Of a DNA stretch of 64,000 nt, positions 36,602 through 46,162 are shown one piece after another. A program made the position numbers and the translations under genes. The DNA comes from Roseibium sediminis (GTDB lineage: Bacteria; Pseudomonadota; Alphaproteobacteria; Rhizobiales; Stappiaceae). Within the stretch, counting starts at the first letter, position 1; the number at the start of each line of letters is the position of its first letter. The DNA is taken from positions 164,286-228,285 of the forward strand of contig NZ_VXDB01000007.1 in assembly GCF_008711325.1 (NCBI RefSeq), given 5' to 3'. The notes beneath the pieces are model-generated. The model did no database searches. It was not told the DNA's origin and was given only the letters and a program-made list of their open reading frames with translations.

Positions 36602-37570
36602 ATGTTGAACTCCATTTTGTCCATAACACTACCGGTATTTGTACTGATAGGCGTCGGGTACCTGACGGCCCGTTTCAAACTGCTATCGGAACAAGTGGGC
36701 GAAGCACTCGGACAATATGTCTACGTGATTGCAATTCCGGTGCTGATTTTCCGCACTCTCTCTGGCGTGGATCTGGGCGGCCAGTCACCCTGGGCGCTGT
36801 GGGCAACCTATTTCTCCGGCATTCTGGTGGCCTGGACCGCCGGGACACTTGTCATTCGCCATGGCTTTGGCCGCGAGGCACGTGCCGGTGTCATCGGCGG
36901 CATCTCCGCAGGTTTTGCCAACACCGTCATGGTCGGCATTCCGCTTGTCACTCAGGTCTATGGGGACGACGGCCTCATTGCCATCCTCGTGATCATTTCC
37001 ATCCACCTACCGATGATGACCATCATTGCATCAGTTCTGATGGAGCGGGCAGCAGCCATTGACAACCAGAGCAAACCCGCACCGATCGCTGCACAGCTCA
37101 AGAAGATCGGCAAAAGCCTTGCCACCAATCCGATCGCAATCGCGATTGTCTGTTCGCTTGTGTGGCGGTCAACCGGATTTCCTGTGACCGGCATTATGGA
37201 AGACGTGCTGAACAGGATTGCGGCAACAGCCCTACCTGTGGCGCTGCTTTCGCTCGGCATGAGCATGGTGCTTTATGGTCTGCGCGGAAACATTCTTCCC
37301 GGCCTGTCCCTCAGCCTGATCAAGATGTTGCTGATGCCAGCGGTGGTCTTCGTCATGGGCGCCTATGTCATCCACCTACCGCCGCTTTGGACCTGCGTTG
37401 CAACCTTGACTGCCGCCTGTCCGACAGGAGTCAATGCCTATATCTTCGCCAACCGCTTCGGCACGGGCCATGCGATGTCAACCAACGCAATCACGGTGAC
37501 AACGGCGGCAGCTGTCCTGACCTGTGGTATCTGGGTCTATCTGGTGGAATTCTGGCGCGCCGGTCTCTGA
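36602..37570 (+). CDS. AEC (auxin efflux carrier) family transporter
   Basis: Membrane protein of 322 residues with about ten helices, usual for the AEC/MdcF family. Characteristic parts are the N-terminal LIGVGYLTARFKLL, the mid-protein GFANTVMVGIPLVTQVYG and the C-terminal AACPTGVNAYIFANRFG. Members export or import organic acids such as malate or malonate; no substrate clue exists in the neighbourhood. ATG 36602 starts the first helix. Confidence 0.9.
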   Translation: MLNSILSITLPVFVLIGVGYLTARFKLLSEQVGEALGQYVYVIAIPVLIFRTLSGVDLGGQSPWALWATYFSGILVAWTAGTLVIRHGFGREARAGVIGGISAGFANTVMVGIPLVTQVYGDDGLIAILVIISIHLPMMTIIASVLMERAAAIDNQSKPAPIAAQLKKIGKSLATNPIAIAIVCSLVWRSTGFPVTGIMEDVLNRIAATALPVALLSLGMSMVLYGLRGNILPGLSLSLIKMLLMPAVVFVMGAYVIHLPPLWTCVATLTAACPTGVNAYIFANRFGTGHAMSTNAITVTTAAAVLTCGIWVYLVEFWRAGL

Positions 37571-37583
37571 CTTGCCAGTTGTT

Positions 37584-38480
37584 TCAGCCAAGACCGACCA
37601 ACCGTCGGATATCGGACACACAGACGCCTTCGGCGCGCAACATCCTGAGGCTCGTGTCCCGGGCAGATTTGGAGAGTTTGCGTCCATCCTCTCCAAGAAT
37701 AAGCCGATGGTGCCTGTAAATGGGTTCTGGAAGGTCGAGAAGCCGCTGTAACAGACGATGCACGGAAGTCGCAGCATAAAGGTCCGTGCCGCGAAGCACA
37801 TCGGTAATGCCCTGCTCCGCATCATCCACGACAACGGATAAGTGATAGCTGGTGGGCGTGTCCTTGCGAGCCAGAATGACATCGCCCCATTGAGCGGGCT
37901 CTGCCATAATCCGTTCCGGCGCATCTTCCAAAGCAGTTCCTTCCGAACCCGCCTCCTGCCACGACAGGTCAGCACCCGCCCGCGCGACTGCCCCAGCCAT
38001 GTCCAACCGCAAGGCATAAGGGGCATCCTTGTCTCGGCGACGGCGGATTTCCTCGTCTGTCAGGACGGCTGTGTCCCTCGGATAGAGCGGCGCACCATCC
38101 GGGTCTCGCGGCCACACAATTCCCCTTGCTTCCGCCTCACCGACAGCGCGCTTGATTTCGGCTCGCGTCAGGTAGGCGCGATAGACCAGCCCCATCTCTT
38201 CCAGCCGCACCAAGGCTGACCGGTAAGCCTCGAACCTTTCCGACTGGCGCAAGATCGGCGCCACAAGCGGATAGCCGATCCACTCAAGGTCCTCATACAG
38301 GTCCTGCTCCAGATTTGCCGTGCATCTGGCTTCGTCGATATTTTCCACCCGCAAAAACGCGGTGCCACCCAACCGCTCGGCGGCCTCCACGTTCAACAGC
38401 GCAGAAAGCGCGTGACCCAAATGCAGATGGCCGTTAGGAGAGGGGGCAAACCGGAAAACGCGGTGGGATGTCGAGCTCAT
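37584..38480 (-). CDS. gluQRS: Glutamyl-Q tRNA(Asp) synthetase
   Basis: Paralogue of the GluRS catalytic domain, 298 residues, lacking an anticodon-binding domain. It attaches glutamate to queuosine 34 of tRNA-Asp. The class I motifs are HLGH (in FAPSPNGHLHLGHALSAL) and KLSKS (EDGRKLSKSARD). ATG 38480 gives the normal N terminus SHRVFRFAPSPNG. It is functionally linked to queC-D-E-F elsewhere in this window. Its 5' end lies divergent from the AlkA-like gene. Confidence 0.94.
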   Translation of the reverse strand: MSSTSHRVFRFAPSPNGHLHLGHALSALLNVEAAERLGGTAFLRVENIDEARCTANLEQDLYEDLEWIGYPLVAPILRQSERFEAYRSALVRLEEMGLVYRAYLTRAEIKRAVGEAEARGIVWPRDPDGAPLYPRDTAVLTDEEIRRRRDKDAPYALRLDMAGAVARAGADLSWQEAGSEGTALEDAPERIMAEPAQWGDVILARKDTPTSYHLSVVVDDAEQGITDVLRGTDLYAATSVHRLLQRLLDLPEPIYRHHRLILGEDGRKLSKSARDTSLRMLRAEGVCVSDIRRLVGLG

Positions 38481-38551
38481 CTGAAACCGGATACGCAAGA
38501 ACGTGGCTTTCTGCAACTGCAGGGGCTGAAGATCCAGGCGGGCGAGCCCTC

Positions 38552-39193
38552 ATGCAAATCATCAATTCCCTGCAGGATGTCTCGGATGGATTGACCGCTC
38601 TTGCCGAGCTGGATGATCGCCTTGCGCGGATTATTGACGCCGTCGATGACGTTCCACTACGGCGTCATCCCGCCAATTTTGCCAGCCTTGCGCATATCGT
38701 GACCGGACAGCTTCTTTCCACCTCAGCCGCGGCCGCGATTTTCAAAAGACTTGAGGAAACCGTTCAGCCGCTTGATGCGGAGACGCTGTTGCGGACTGAC
38801 GAGAGTGACCTCTTAAAGGCGGGACTATCGCGCGCCAAGGTCGCCACCTTGCGCGCAGTCGCAGAGGCGACTGCTAAGGGCCTCAATCTGGAACAACTGG
38901 CGTTAGCCCCGGCAAGCGAAGCCCACAAGTCGCTTTGCAAGATCAAGGGGATCGGTCGCTGGTCAGCTGACGTGTTCCTCGTGTTTTGTGCCGGTCACAC
39001 CGACATTTTTCCAAGCGGAGACCTTGCGTTACGGGTCGCAACCCAAACCGCACTCAATCTGCCGGACCGGCCTGAAATCCGCGACCTTGATGCCATTGCG
39101 GAGAAATGGGCCCCATGGCGCTCCATTGCAGCACGCCTCTTATGGGCCTGGTACCGGGTACAAAAACAGGGCCGCGAAACCACTCCTCTCTAG
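38552..39193 (+). CDS. DNA-3-methyladenine glycosylase II, AlkA-like
   Basis: HhH-GPD DNA glycosylase of 213 residues that removes alkylated bases. The helix-hairpin-helix is LCKIKGIGRWSADVFLVF, and the catalytic Asp follows in IFPSGDLALR. The N-terminal part HPANFASLAHIVTGQLLSTS is typical. It is shorter than E. coli AlkA (282), lacking the N-terminal TBP-like domain. ATG 38552 was chosen because upstream codons overlap gluQRS and look unrelated. Its stop overlaps the convergent hydrolase stop at CTAG. Confidence 0.92.
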   Translation: MQIINSLQDVSDGLTALAELDDRLARIIDAVDDVPLRRHPANFASLAHIVTGQLLSTSAAAAIFKRLEETVQPLDAETLLRTDESDLLKAGLSRAKVATLRAVAEATAKGLNLEQLALAPASEAHKSLCKIKGIGRWSADVFLVFCAGHTDIFPSGDLALRVATQTALNLPDRPEIRDLDAIAEKWAPWRSIAARLLWAWYRVQKQGRETTPL

Positions 39194-39972
39194 ATAAGCC
39201 CCTCAACTGTCTTCAACAGCAGCTCAATGTCCTGCGGGCGGGACAGACGGTGGTCGCCATCCGGGATCAGGGTCAGAGAAACATCATCCAGCGGCAGAGC
39301 TTCAGCCAGTCGCTGGGCGTGCTGCCAGGGAACGTCGGGGTCCTGAACTCCTTGAAGGATCGCGACCGGGCAGCCTGTCTTCAACTGGCGGTCCAAGATG
39401 AGATGCTTGCGGCCATCCTCGATCAGCTTGCGTGTGATGACATAGGGATCTTCGGAATAGGCTGACGGTTGCTCGAAACGTCCGGTTTCCATGATCGTTT
39501 GCCGGATGTCATCGCTGAACCGATGCTTCCACATCAGCTCTTCGGTGAAGTCGGCCGCAGGAGCAATCAGGACAAGTCCCTTGATCAATCCGGTTTCGCG
39601 GCGGGCAAGGGTCAAGAGCATGGCCAGCCAGCCCCCCATGGAAGATCCGATAATGATCGTCGGCCCCTTGCAACATGCATCGAAGACAGCAAGGGTTTCC
39701 TCAAGCCAGTCGGACAAACACGCATCTTCAAAGTCGCCAGCGCTGCGACCGTGCCCCGAATAATCATGGCGCGTGCAGGAAACACCCCTCTCCGCGGCCC
39801 ATTCTGCAACAGCAACCGCCTTGGAACCGGCCATGTCGGACTTGAATCCGGACAACCACATCACGCCAGCCTCTGCCGGGCCGCGCGCCCTTGCCGGTTC
39901 GTGCAGATAGGCAATCTCGCGCGCTCTCGCGCCGTTTCCGACAGTCAGGAATTGCGGTTCCTCTTGCATCAT
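39190..39972 (-). CDS. Alpha/beta hydrolase, ABHD10/BioH-like
   Basis: Serine hydrolase of 260 residues. The nucleophile elbow is GSSMGG (near 109-114), the acid is in QGVQDPDVP, and the base His is in IPDGDHRLSRP. FKSDMAGSKA and YSGHGRSAG resemble palmitoyl-protein thioesterase ABHD10 relatives common in alphaproteobacteria. The substrate is unknown, perhaps acyl thioesters. Start is within the ATG pair at the 5' end (39972 or 39969). Confidence 0.9.
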   Translation of the reverse strand: MMQEEPQFLTVGNGARAREIAYLHEPARARGPAEAGVMWLSGFKSDMAGSKAVAVAEWAAERGVSCTRHDYSGHGRSAGDFEDACLSDWLEETLAVFDACCKGPTIIIGSSMGGWLAMLLTLARRETGLIKGLVLIAPAADFTEELMWKHRFSDDIRQTIMETGRFEQPSAYSEDPYVITRKLIEDGRKHLILDRQLKTGCPVAILQGVQDPDVPWQHAQRLAEALPLDDVSLTLIPDGDHRLSRPQDIELLLKTVEGLI

Positions 39973-40052
39973 ATTATGCCTCTTTGGAGCTGCAGGCCTC
40001 TTCTACCCTGCTCTCCGAATGGCACAGCCCAGTTTGAAAAAGAAGCCTCGAT

Positions 40053-41270
40053 TTGACCTCATCACCAAAACCCGGACCAGCTCCCGTCATCCTTCAGGTC
40101 ATTCCGGACCTGGAAACCGGCGGTGCGGAACGCACCACAGTTGATGTGGCAAAAGCTGTGATCGAGCGCGGAGGAACAGCCCTTGTCGTCAGCCAGGGCG
40201 GGCGGATGGTCAGCGAACTGGAGACCCTTGGTGCGCGGCATATCGTGCTACCGGTCAAGTCCAAGAACCCATGGACGATATGGCGGAACGCGGCACGTCT
40301 GCGACAGGTGATTGATGACAATCGCGTCGACCTTATCCATGCCAGAAGCCGCGCCCCGGCATGGTCCTCCCTCTGGGCCGCGCGCAAGGCCCGCATTCCC
40401 TTCGTCACAACCTATCACGGCATCTACGGACAGAAATCTGCACCAAAGGCATTTTATAATTCAGTGATGGCACGCGGAGACGTCGTCATCGCCAACTCCC
40501 GATACACGGCTGACCTGATCGAGGCCCGTCACCCCGTCGCAAAGGGGCGCATTGTCACCGTCTATAGAGGCTCCGACATGCGCGAACTCCACCCCACGTC
40601 GGTCAGCGAGGACCGGAGAGAGGCTTTGCGCGCGCAATGGGACTTGCCGAGGGATCGTCCGCTTATCATCAACCTTGCACGGCTCACCGGCTGGAAGGGT
40701 CAAAGGGTATTGATCGAGGCAATGGGAGAACTAAAGGCCAAGGGATTGACCGCACCGGTTGCCGTTTTGGCCGGAGATGCACAAGGGCGAAATGACTATC
40801 TTGCAAGCCTGAAGAGCCAAATTGCCCAGCTGGATCTCGCAGATCAGGTTCGTATTGTCGGTCACTGCTCGGATGTTCCTGCAGCGCTCGCCCTTGGCAC
40901 CTTGTCGGTCATTGCCTCAACCGAGCCGGAGGCCTTTGGCCGGGCTGCGGTTGAAGCGCAAGCAGCCGGCGTTCCGGTCATCGTCTCGAAACTTGGAGCC
41001 GTTCCCGAGACCGTTCTTGCCCCGCCGGTCGTGCCAGACGCAGACCGCACCGGCTGGCATGTCCCACCGGGAGATGCGAAAGCGCTGGCCTCTGCCATTG
41101 AAAGCGTGCTGAGCCTTAATGGACAAGAGCGCGAAGCTTTGACCGCTCGCGCCCTTTCCCATGTTCAGAAAATTTTCTCGGTTGAGGCCATGACCGGGGC
41201 AACGCTCGATATCTACGAGCGCCTCCTCCCCGGCAAAGCCTTCAACCAGACGCCCGGCACAACCGACTGA
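40053..41270 (+). CDS. Glycosyltransferase family 4
   Basis: GT-B retaining glycosyltransferase of 405 residues. The N-terminal domain starts LQVIPDLETGGAERTTVDVA, with the glycine-rich acceptor loop. The C-terminal donor-binding domain has the EX7E motif in STEPEAFGRAAVEAQAAG. It probably adds a sugar to a lipopolysaccharide core or exopolysaccharide. Start is TTG 40053. It stands alone, converging with the chemoreceptor gene three bases on. Confidence 0.9.
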   Translation: MTSSPKPGPAPVILQVIPDLETGGAERTTVDVAKAVIERGGTALVVSQGGRMVSELETLGARHIVLPVKSKNPWTIWRNAARLRQVIDDNRVDLIHARSRAPAWSSLWAARKARIPFVTTYHGIYGQKSAPKAFYNSVMARGDVVIANSRYTADLIEARHPVAKGRIVTVYRGSDMRELHPTSVSEDRREALRAQWDLPRDRPLIINLARLTGWKGQRVLIEAMGELKAKGLTAPVAVLAGDAQGRNDYLASLKSQIAQLDLADQVRIVGHCSDVPAALALGTLSVIASTEPEAFGRAAVEAQAAGVPVIVSKLGAVPETVLAPPVVPDADRTGWHVPPGDAKALASAIESVLSLNGQEREALTARALSHVQKIFSVEAMTGATLDIYERLLPGKAFNQTPGTTD

Positions 41271-41273
41271 TCA

Positions 41274-43247
41274 TCAGGCGGCCTTGATCTGTTCGAGGAA
41301 CCGATTGACTTCCTCTTTCATCAGCGCGGACTGACGGGAGAGCTCTTCCGCTGTGGCCATGACTTCGTCGGACGCCGAGCGGGCCTCATGGGTCGCCGAC
41401 TGCACATCGCTGACGCTGTCAGAGAGGCTCTTTGTCCCGTCTGCGGCTTCAACCACATTGCGGGCAACAGAGCGGGTGGTTTCCTCCTGCTCCCGCATCT
41501 GGTCCGCGATCACGTTGGAGGTCACCTCAAGGTCACTAACAACCTTTCCGATCTTGTCGATGGAGCCAACCGCTAGCTTTGTTTCCGCCTGAATCTGGTT
41601 GATGAGGCCGGATATATTCTCGGTCGCCTTGGCTGTTTCGCTCGCCAGAGCCTTCACTTCGGCGGCAACGACCGCAAACCCCTTGCCCGCCTCGCCCGCG
41701 CGCGCCGATTCAATCGTCGCATTCAGGGCCAGAAGGTTGGTCTGTTCTGCAATATCCGAGATCATCGAGACCACCTCACCGATCGTATCGACGATTTCCG
41801 CAAGGCTCTGCATCTGCTGGTCGGCAACATTCACCTCTTCGGCAACCTGTTTGGAGGACGTTGAAGCCCGCCCGACCTGCTCTCCGATCTGGTTGATCGA
41901 TGCGCTCATCTCTTCGGCAGCAGCAGCCAAGAGCTGAACATTGTCGCTGGTCGATACAGAGGCAACGGATGCGGTTTCAGCTCGCTGCGTGGTGATATCC
42001 GTTGCAGACGCCATGGACCGGGCGCTTTCGGACAGCTTGGCAGTCGATCCGGAAACATTGGCAACAATGGCCCCGACGCTTTCCTCGAACTGGCTGGCAA
42101 TCCGTGCCATCATTTCCCGTTTCTCAGTCGCAGACCGCTCTTCCTGAAGCTTCTGCTCTTCTTCCAGTTGGCGCGTGCGCACGGCATTTTGCTGGAAGAT
42201 CTCGATTGCACGGGCGATATCGCCGATCTCACTGGTGTTGTCCGTATAGGGCACGGTGATGTCCAGCGTTCCGCTTGTTAGATCGCCCATGGTATTCGTA
42301 AGGGATCGGACCGGGCGCGTGATGCTTCGACCGATAAGCCAGGCCGACAGGAGGGAAATCACCGCAGCTACAAGAGCGACCGCAAAGAATACAGTACCGG
42401 CAAATTCCTGCGTGTCCTCTACATTCTTTTGAGCTCTCCGCTTACCGGCAAACGCTACATCGCTCATCCGTTGAAAGCTCGGCTCGATGATCTGGAATTT
42501 CTCGTTGAGGACTGTAATTTCCGCCGCAATGTCTGTTGAGGCAGCAGCAAAGGCATGGAAGTCAGACCGATACTTGTCCATGAGCTCCGTGATTGCACGC
42601 TTTTCGCTATCGGCAAGAGACACCTCGGCAAGCAGGGCATCGAACTCCTTGCGACGGTCATCGATGCGAGCGACGTATTTCACATCGCCGCGCAACATGA
42701 AGTCCTTCTCATGCCGGCGCATCATTAACATTTTGATGGTCAGCTCATCGAGATCCGCCAGTTTCAACTGTTCCTCAACTGCGTGAACTGCGGCCCGCAA
42801 GTCGCCGCGAAGGCCTACCTTCTCGGTTACACCCATCTTGATATTGAGATCACGAAGGACAGAAAAGGCCGCCATGTGAGCCTTCAAACCTGCACGGACT
42901 TCGGTAATTTCTGTTTCGATTGCAGCCACATCGGACGAGGTAGCCAGTTTTTCCAGCTTGTCCAGAGCACCTGCATAGTGCTGGTCGTAGGCGGCCGCGA
43001 TATCCATGTCGCTCGTAAGCAGGAAGGCCTTGCTCGTGCGACGCATTTCCAGCGCGTGCGCATGTATGTCTGCGACCTGCTCGTTGATTGTGGTGTAGAT
43101 GGTCTGACGAGCCATTTCATGATCGATAGCGCGCGAATTGTAGTAGTACGTGCCACCCAGAATAAGAATGGCCAACAGAGAGAGTACCGAGATGGCCCCA
43201 ACCCGGACGGAAATTGGCGAACTGGAAAAGATCTTGCTTAGCGCCAT
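41274..43247 (-). CDS. Methyl-accepting chemotaxis protein with HBM-type sensor
   Basis: Chemoreceptor of 657 residues. A first helix (about 15-35) and second helix (about 280-305) flank a periplasmic all-helical domain of about 240 residues containing MMRRHEKDFMLRGD, the hallmark of the helical bimodular (HBM) class. HAMP follows (RSITRPVRSLTN), then a signalling domain with the hairpin tip IAEQTNLLALNATIESARAG. ATG 43247 was chosen because GGAGG lies 5 bases upstream; the longer frame to 43283 lacks one. Ligand unknown; HBM receptors often sense organic acids. Confidence 0.95.
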   Translation of the reverse strand: MALSKIFSSSPISVRVGAISVLSLLAILILGGTYYYNSRAIDHEMARQTIYTTINEQVADIHAHALEMRRTSKAFLLTSDMDIAAAYDQHYAGALDKLEKLATSSDVAAIETEITEVRAGLKAHMAAFSVLRDLNIKMGVTEKVGLRGDLRAAVHAVEEQLKLADLDELTIKMLMMRRHEKDFMLRGDVKYVARIDDRRKEFDALLAEVSLADSEKRAITELMDKYRSDFHAFAAASTDIAAEITVLNEKFQIIEPSFQRMSDVAFAGKRRAQKNVEDTQEFAGTVFFAVALVAAVISLLSAWLIGRSITRPVRSLTNTMGDLTSGTLDITVPYTDNTSEIGDIARAIEIFQQNAVRTRQLEEEQKLQEERSATEKREMMARIASQFEESVGAIVANVSGSTAKLSESARSMASATDITTQRAETASVASVSTSDNVQLLAAAAEEMSASINQIGEQVGRASTSSKQVAEEVNVADQQMQSLAEIVDTIGEVVSMISDIAEQTNLLALNATIESARAGEAGKGFAVVAAEVKALASETAKATENISGLINQIQAETKLAVGSIDKIGKVVSDLEVTSNVIADQMREQEETTRSVARNVVEAADGTKSLSDSVSDVQSATHEARSASDEVMATAEELSRQSALMKEEVNRFLEQIKAA

Positions 43248-43583
43248 GAGTGCCTCCGATTTGCCCCGCGAGAGGGAGAACAAGAATATTTCCCGTAAAA
43301 CTGAAAGAAATTCGATAATTTAAAATTAATAGATACATCGATTTCAGGGATTGTTACTTCTAACAATTCGAAAGCAACAAATAAAAAATACAACCTTAGA
43401 TAGAAAACAATTTAATAATTACAATATATAATTGAATATATAGTAGTTGAAGCTCTCTTATACATATTTTCAAGCAAAATGATTGGACGGGCCGACAAAT
43501 TCAACGCGCGACGAAAAGCATGTCGGTAAGTTGACCAGCCTCACAGGAACGGCAGTTTGCAAAAAGAAACAATTCTCTGAGCT
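43248..43583. other. AT-rich intergenic region
   Basis: Between the chemoreceptor and thpR. Bases 43315-43475 are strikingly AT-rich compared with the surrounding DNA, with runs such as AAATAAAAAATACAA and TATATAATTGAATATATAG. No coding frame or recognisable RNA is seen. It likely contains the chemoreceptor promoter. Confidence 0.5.
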
Positions 43584-44120
43584 TCACGCAGCAAGCGGGT
43601 AGGCTTCCTCTACGAGATATGGGCCACCGCCGACACTTGCTTTCGCCGAAAAGAGGACAAAACGTCCCGCCACGAACGGGGCTGCTTCGAAGCCGCCGCG
43701 CTCCGCCAGCCATTTGGCCACATCCTCATTGGTCGACGTTCGACAGCGGGCAAGGGTGACATGCGGGATGTACTTTCGGCGATCCGGCGGCAAGTGCAGG
43801 CGCTGGAAGATGCGTTCCTGCTCCGCCTGAAGTTCCCTGAGCTCGGCATTCGGCTCGACCCGCGCCCAGACCGCATGCGGCTTTCCGTTTCCGAAAGAAC
43901 CGAGCCCATCGAGATGAATGGTGATAGCGGATCGCCGGATCTTGTCGAGCGCTTCGGCCACTTCATCGGCCGTGCGATCATCTATGTCGCCAATGAAGCG
44001 CAAGGTGATGTGATAGTATTCAGGATCAATCCAGCGAGCGCCCCTGAGACCGCCCCGGAGCATGGAAAGCATGAGACCGGTTTGCGCCGGGATCTCAAGA
44101 CCTGTGAACAATCTCGGCAT
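43584..44120 (-). CDS. thpR: RNA 2',3'-cyclic phosphodiesterase
   Basis: 2H phosphoesterase of 178 residues. The two catalytic HxTx motifs are YHITLRFIGD (about 37-46) and PHVTLARCR (about 121-129). The N terminus MPRLFTGLEIP matches the family. ATG 44120 was chosen at that conserved start; an open frame continues upstream to 44204 without similarity. It can hydrolyse 2',3'-cyclic phosphates and reversibly ligate tRNA halves in vitro in homologues. Confidence 0.92.
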   Translation of the reverse strand: MPRLFTGLEIPAQTGLMLSMLRGGLRGARWIDPEYYHITLRFIGDIDDRTADEVAEALDKIRRSAITIHLDGLGSFGNGKPHAVWARVEPNAELRELQAEQERIFQRLHLPPDRRKYIPHVTLARCRTSTNEDVAKWLAERGGFEAAPFVAGRFVLFSAKASVGGGPYLVEEAYPLAA

Positions 44121-44314
44121 GGGACACCCCCTCTGCCTGTCGCTGATACATTCATCAGGAAACAAGAGCGCCCAAAGCGCAACCCAAAAACGTAACAAGT
44201 TCATTCAAATGGACATTTTCCCCCAGCAGATCCACCGACCTGTGGGAGAAATGTCAATCAGACTGCCCTATCAGGAAAGAATGATTCCCGGCACCCTTGC
44301 ACTGAACACGGCGA

Positions 44315-45367
44315 TCAAGGTGAGGTATTGCCACGCAACTGATGAACAGCGTCGATCGCGTCCAGAACCTCCTTGCCAAGCTGAACATCAGCCGCCGCCA
44401 GATTGTTGGCAAGCTGTTGCAGGGTCGTCGCCCCGATGATCACCGATGTCATGAAGCTGCGCGACAACGCGAAGGCAATGGCCATCTGCGCAGGATCCAG
44501 CCCGGCATCTGCAGCCACCTTCACGTAATCTGCAACCGCTTCTGCAGCACCAGGCTTTTCGTAGCGCTGGAGCCGGTTAAACAGGGTCTTGCGCGCTCCG
44601 GCAGGAAGCGCGCCATTTTGGTACTTTCCGGTCAGATAGCCTTGGGCGAGTGACGAATAGGCCAGAAGACCGACATTCTCGCGCAGCGCCACTTCGGCAA
44701 GGTTCACTTCAAAGGTTCGGTTGATCAGCGAATACGCATTCTGGATGGAGGCAACCCGTGGCAAGCCATATCGCTCGGCCGCCGTGATGTAGCGCATCGT
44801 GCCCCAGGAGCTTTCGTTGGAAATGCCCACATGTCGGATCTTGCCCGCCTTCACAAGATCCTGCATCACTTCCAGCGTGCTCTCGATCGAGTTTTCATCC
44901 TCGACCGGCTCGACGTCGACCCAACGTGTGGGATTGCCGCCAAAACCGGAAATGTTCCGGTCAGACCAGTGCACCTGATACAGGTCGATGTAATCGGTCT
45001 GCAGGTTCTTCAGGCTTCGATTGACGGCTTCCTCGATCTGCTGCCGTGTCAAACGCCCGAGGGAGCCGTCCTTGCGAAACCAGTCCATGTCCGTGCGACC
45101 CACCACCTTGGTGGCGAGAATAACCTTATCGCGGGTCCGCCTTGCCTTGAACCAGGTCCCGATGATGCGTTCCGTCCGGCCTTGCGTCTCGCGATTGGGC
45201 GGGATCGGATAAAGCTCGGCCGTATCGAAAAAATTGACGCCATGTTCCAGCGCAACGTCCATCTGCGCATGACCTTCGCGCTCGGTATTCTGTTCCCCAT
45301 AAGTCATGGTGCCCAGACAGACAGCACTCACATCAAGTTCGGTTCGGCCCAGCCGTCGGTAGTCCAT
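44315..45367 (-). CDS. Aldo/keto reductase, Tas-like
   Basis: NADP(H)-dependent oxidoreductase of 350 residues of the Tas/YajO subgroup. The N terminus MDYRRLGRTELDVSAVCLGT and FFDTAELYPIPPNRETQGRT place it near E. coli Tas. Catalytic Asp and Tyr lie in FDTAELY, the Lys in ILATKVVG and the His in YQVHWSDR. The physiological substrate is unknown. ATG 45367 starts the first beta strand. Confidence 0.92.
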   Translation of the reverse strand: MDYRRLGRTELDVSAVCLGTMTYGEQNTEREGHAQMDVALEHGVNFFDTAELYPIPPNRETQGRTERIIGTWFKARRTRDKVILATKVVGRTDMDWFRKDGSLGRLTRQQIEEAVNRSLKNLQTDYIDLYQVHWSDRNISGFGGNPTRWVDVEPVEDENSIESTLEVMQDLVKAGKIRHVGISNESSWGTMRYITAAERYGLPRVASIQNAYSLINRTFEVNLAEVALRENVGLLAYSSLAQGYLTGKYQNGALPAGARKTLFNRLQRYEKPGAAEAVADYVKVAADAGLDPAQMAIAFALSRSFMTSVIIGATTLQQLANNLAAADVQLGKEVLDAIDAVHQLRGNTSP

Positions 45368-45423
45368 CGATCAATCCTCGGAGAGTTTTGCTAGGGTCAG
45401 GAGAAGTCGGGCAAGGCCCTCAA

Positions 45424-46065
45424 TCATTTGTTGGCGACACGCGCCAGAAGCTCTTCGACATGGGGCATGATATTCGAGACAATCACCGAGACACCCTGTC
45501 CATTGGGATGCATTCCGTCCGCAAGGTTCAGCTCCGGGTTCAGCGCAACGCCTTCCAGAAAGAACGGATAATGAAGCGCGCCGTGCTCGGCAGCCACTTC
45601 TGCGTAAATCGGATCGAACCCGGCGGCATATTCTTCACCCAGATTGCGCGGAGCCAGCATCCCGGCAACGAGGACTTCCACGTCACGCTCGCGCAGGCGC
45701 CGAACCATCTCTTCGATGTTCTTGCGCGTGACTTGAGGCGCAATACCGCGCAAGGCGTCATTGGCACCGAGCTCCAGAATGACCGCGTCGGTCTCAGGAC
45801 CTGCGGACCAGTCAAGCCTTGAAAGTCCGCCGGAGCTGGTGTCCCCGGACACACCCGCATTGACCACGGTTACGTCATGCCCCCGTTCCTTCAACGCCTT
45901 TTCCAGCTGGGCGGGAAAGGCTTCGCCCGGAGCCAGCTGATAGCCGGCTGACAAACTGTCGCCCAGGACAACGAGTTGAATGGTCTCGGCTTTCGCGGCG
46001 CCAAATGCGGCAGAAAGAAACAATGCAAAGCCCATAATTACAAAACGATACACTTTATTGCTCAT
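45424..46065 (-). CDS. tesA: Periplasmic arylesterase / thioesterase I, TesA-like GDSL hydrolase
   Basis: SGNH hydrolase of 213 residues with a signal peptide ending near AKA (about 26). Block I is VVLGDSLSAGYQL with the nucleophile Ser, block II has NAGVSGDTSSGGL, block III has ELGANDALRG, and block V is DGMHPNGQG. It is divergent from ybbA-ybbP, the conserved arrangement in proteobacteria. Likely hydrolyses acyl esters or thioesters in the periplasm. Confidence 0.93.
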   Translation of the reverse strand: MSNKVYRFVIMGFALFLSAAFGAAKAETIQLVVLGDSLSAGYQLAPGEAFPAQLEKALKERGHDVTVVNAGVSGDTSSGGLSRLDWSAGPETDAVILELGANDALRGIAPQVTRKNIEEMVRRLRERDVEVLVAGMLAPRNLGEEYAAGFDPIYAEVAAEHGALHYPFFLEGVALNPELNLADGMHPNGQGVSVIVSNIMPHVEELLARVANK

Positions 46066-46162
46066 CTTCCGTCTGGAAAGCCTCGATCATGACACCATAT
46101 GCTGACAATTGGGGCCAGCACAGGCTCACGGCAACACCTTTCGGAATTATATAGGTTGGAAT

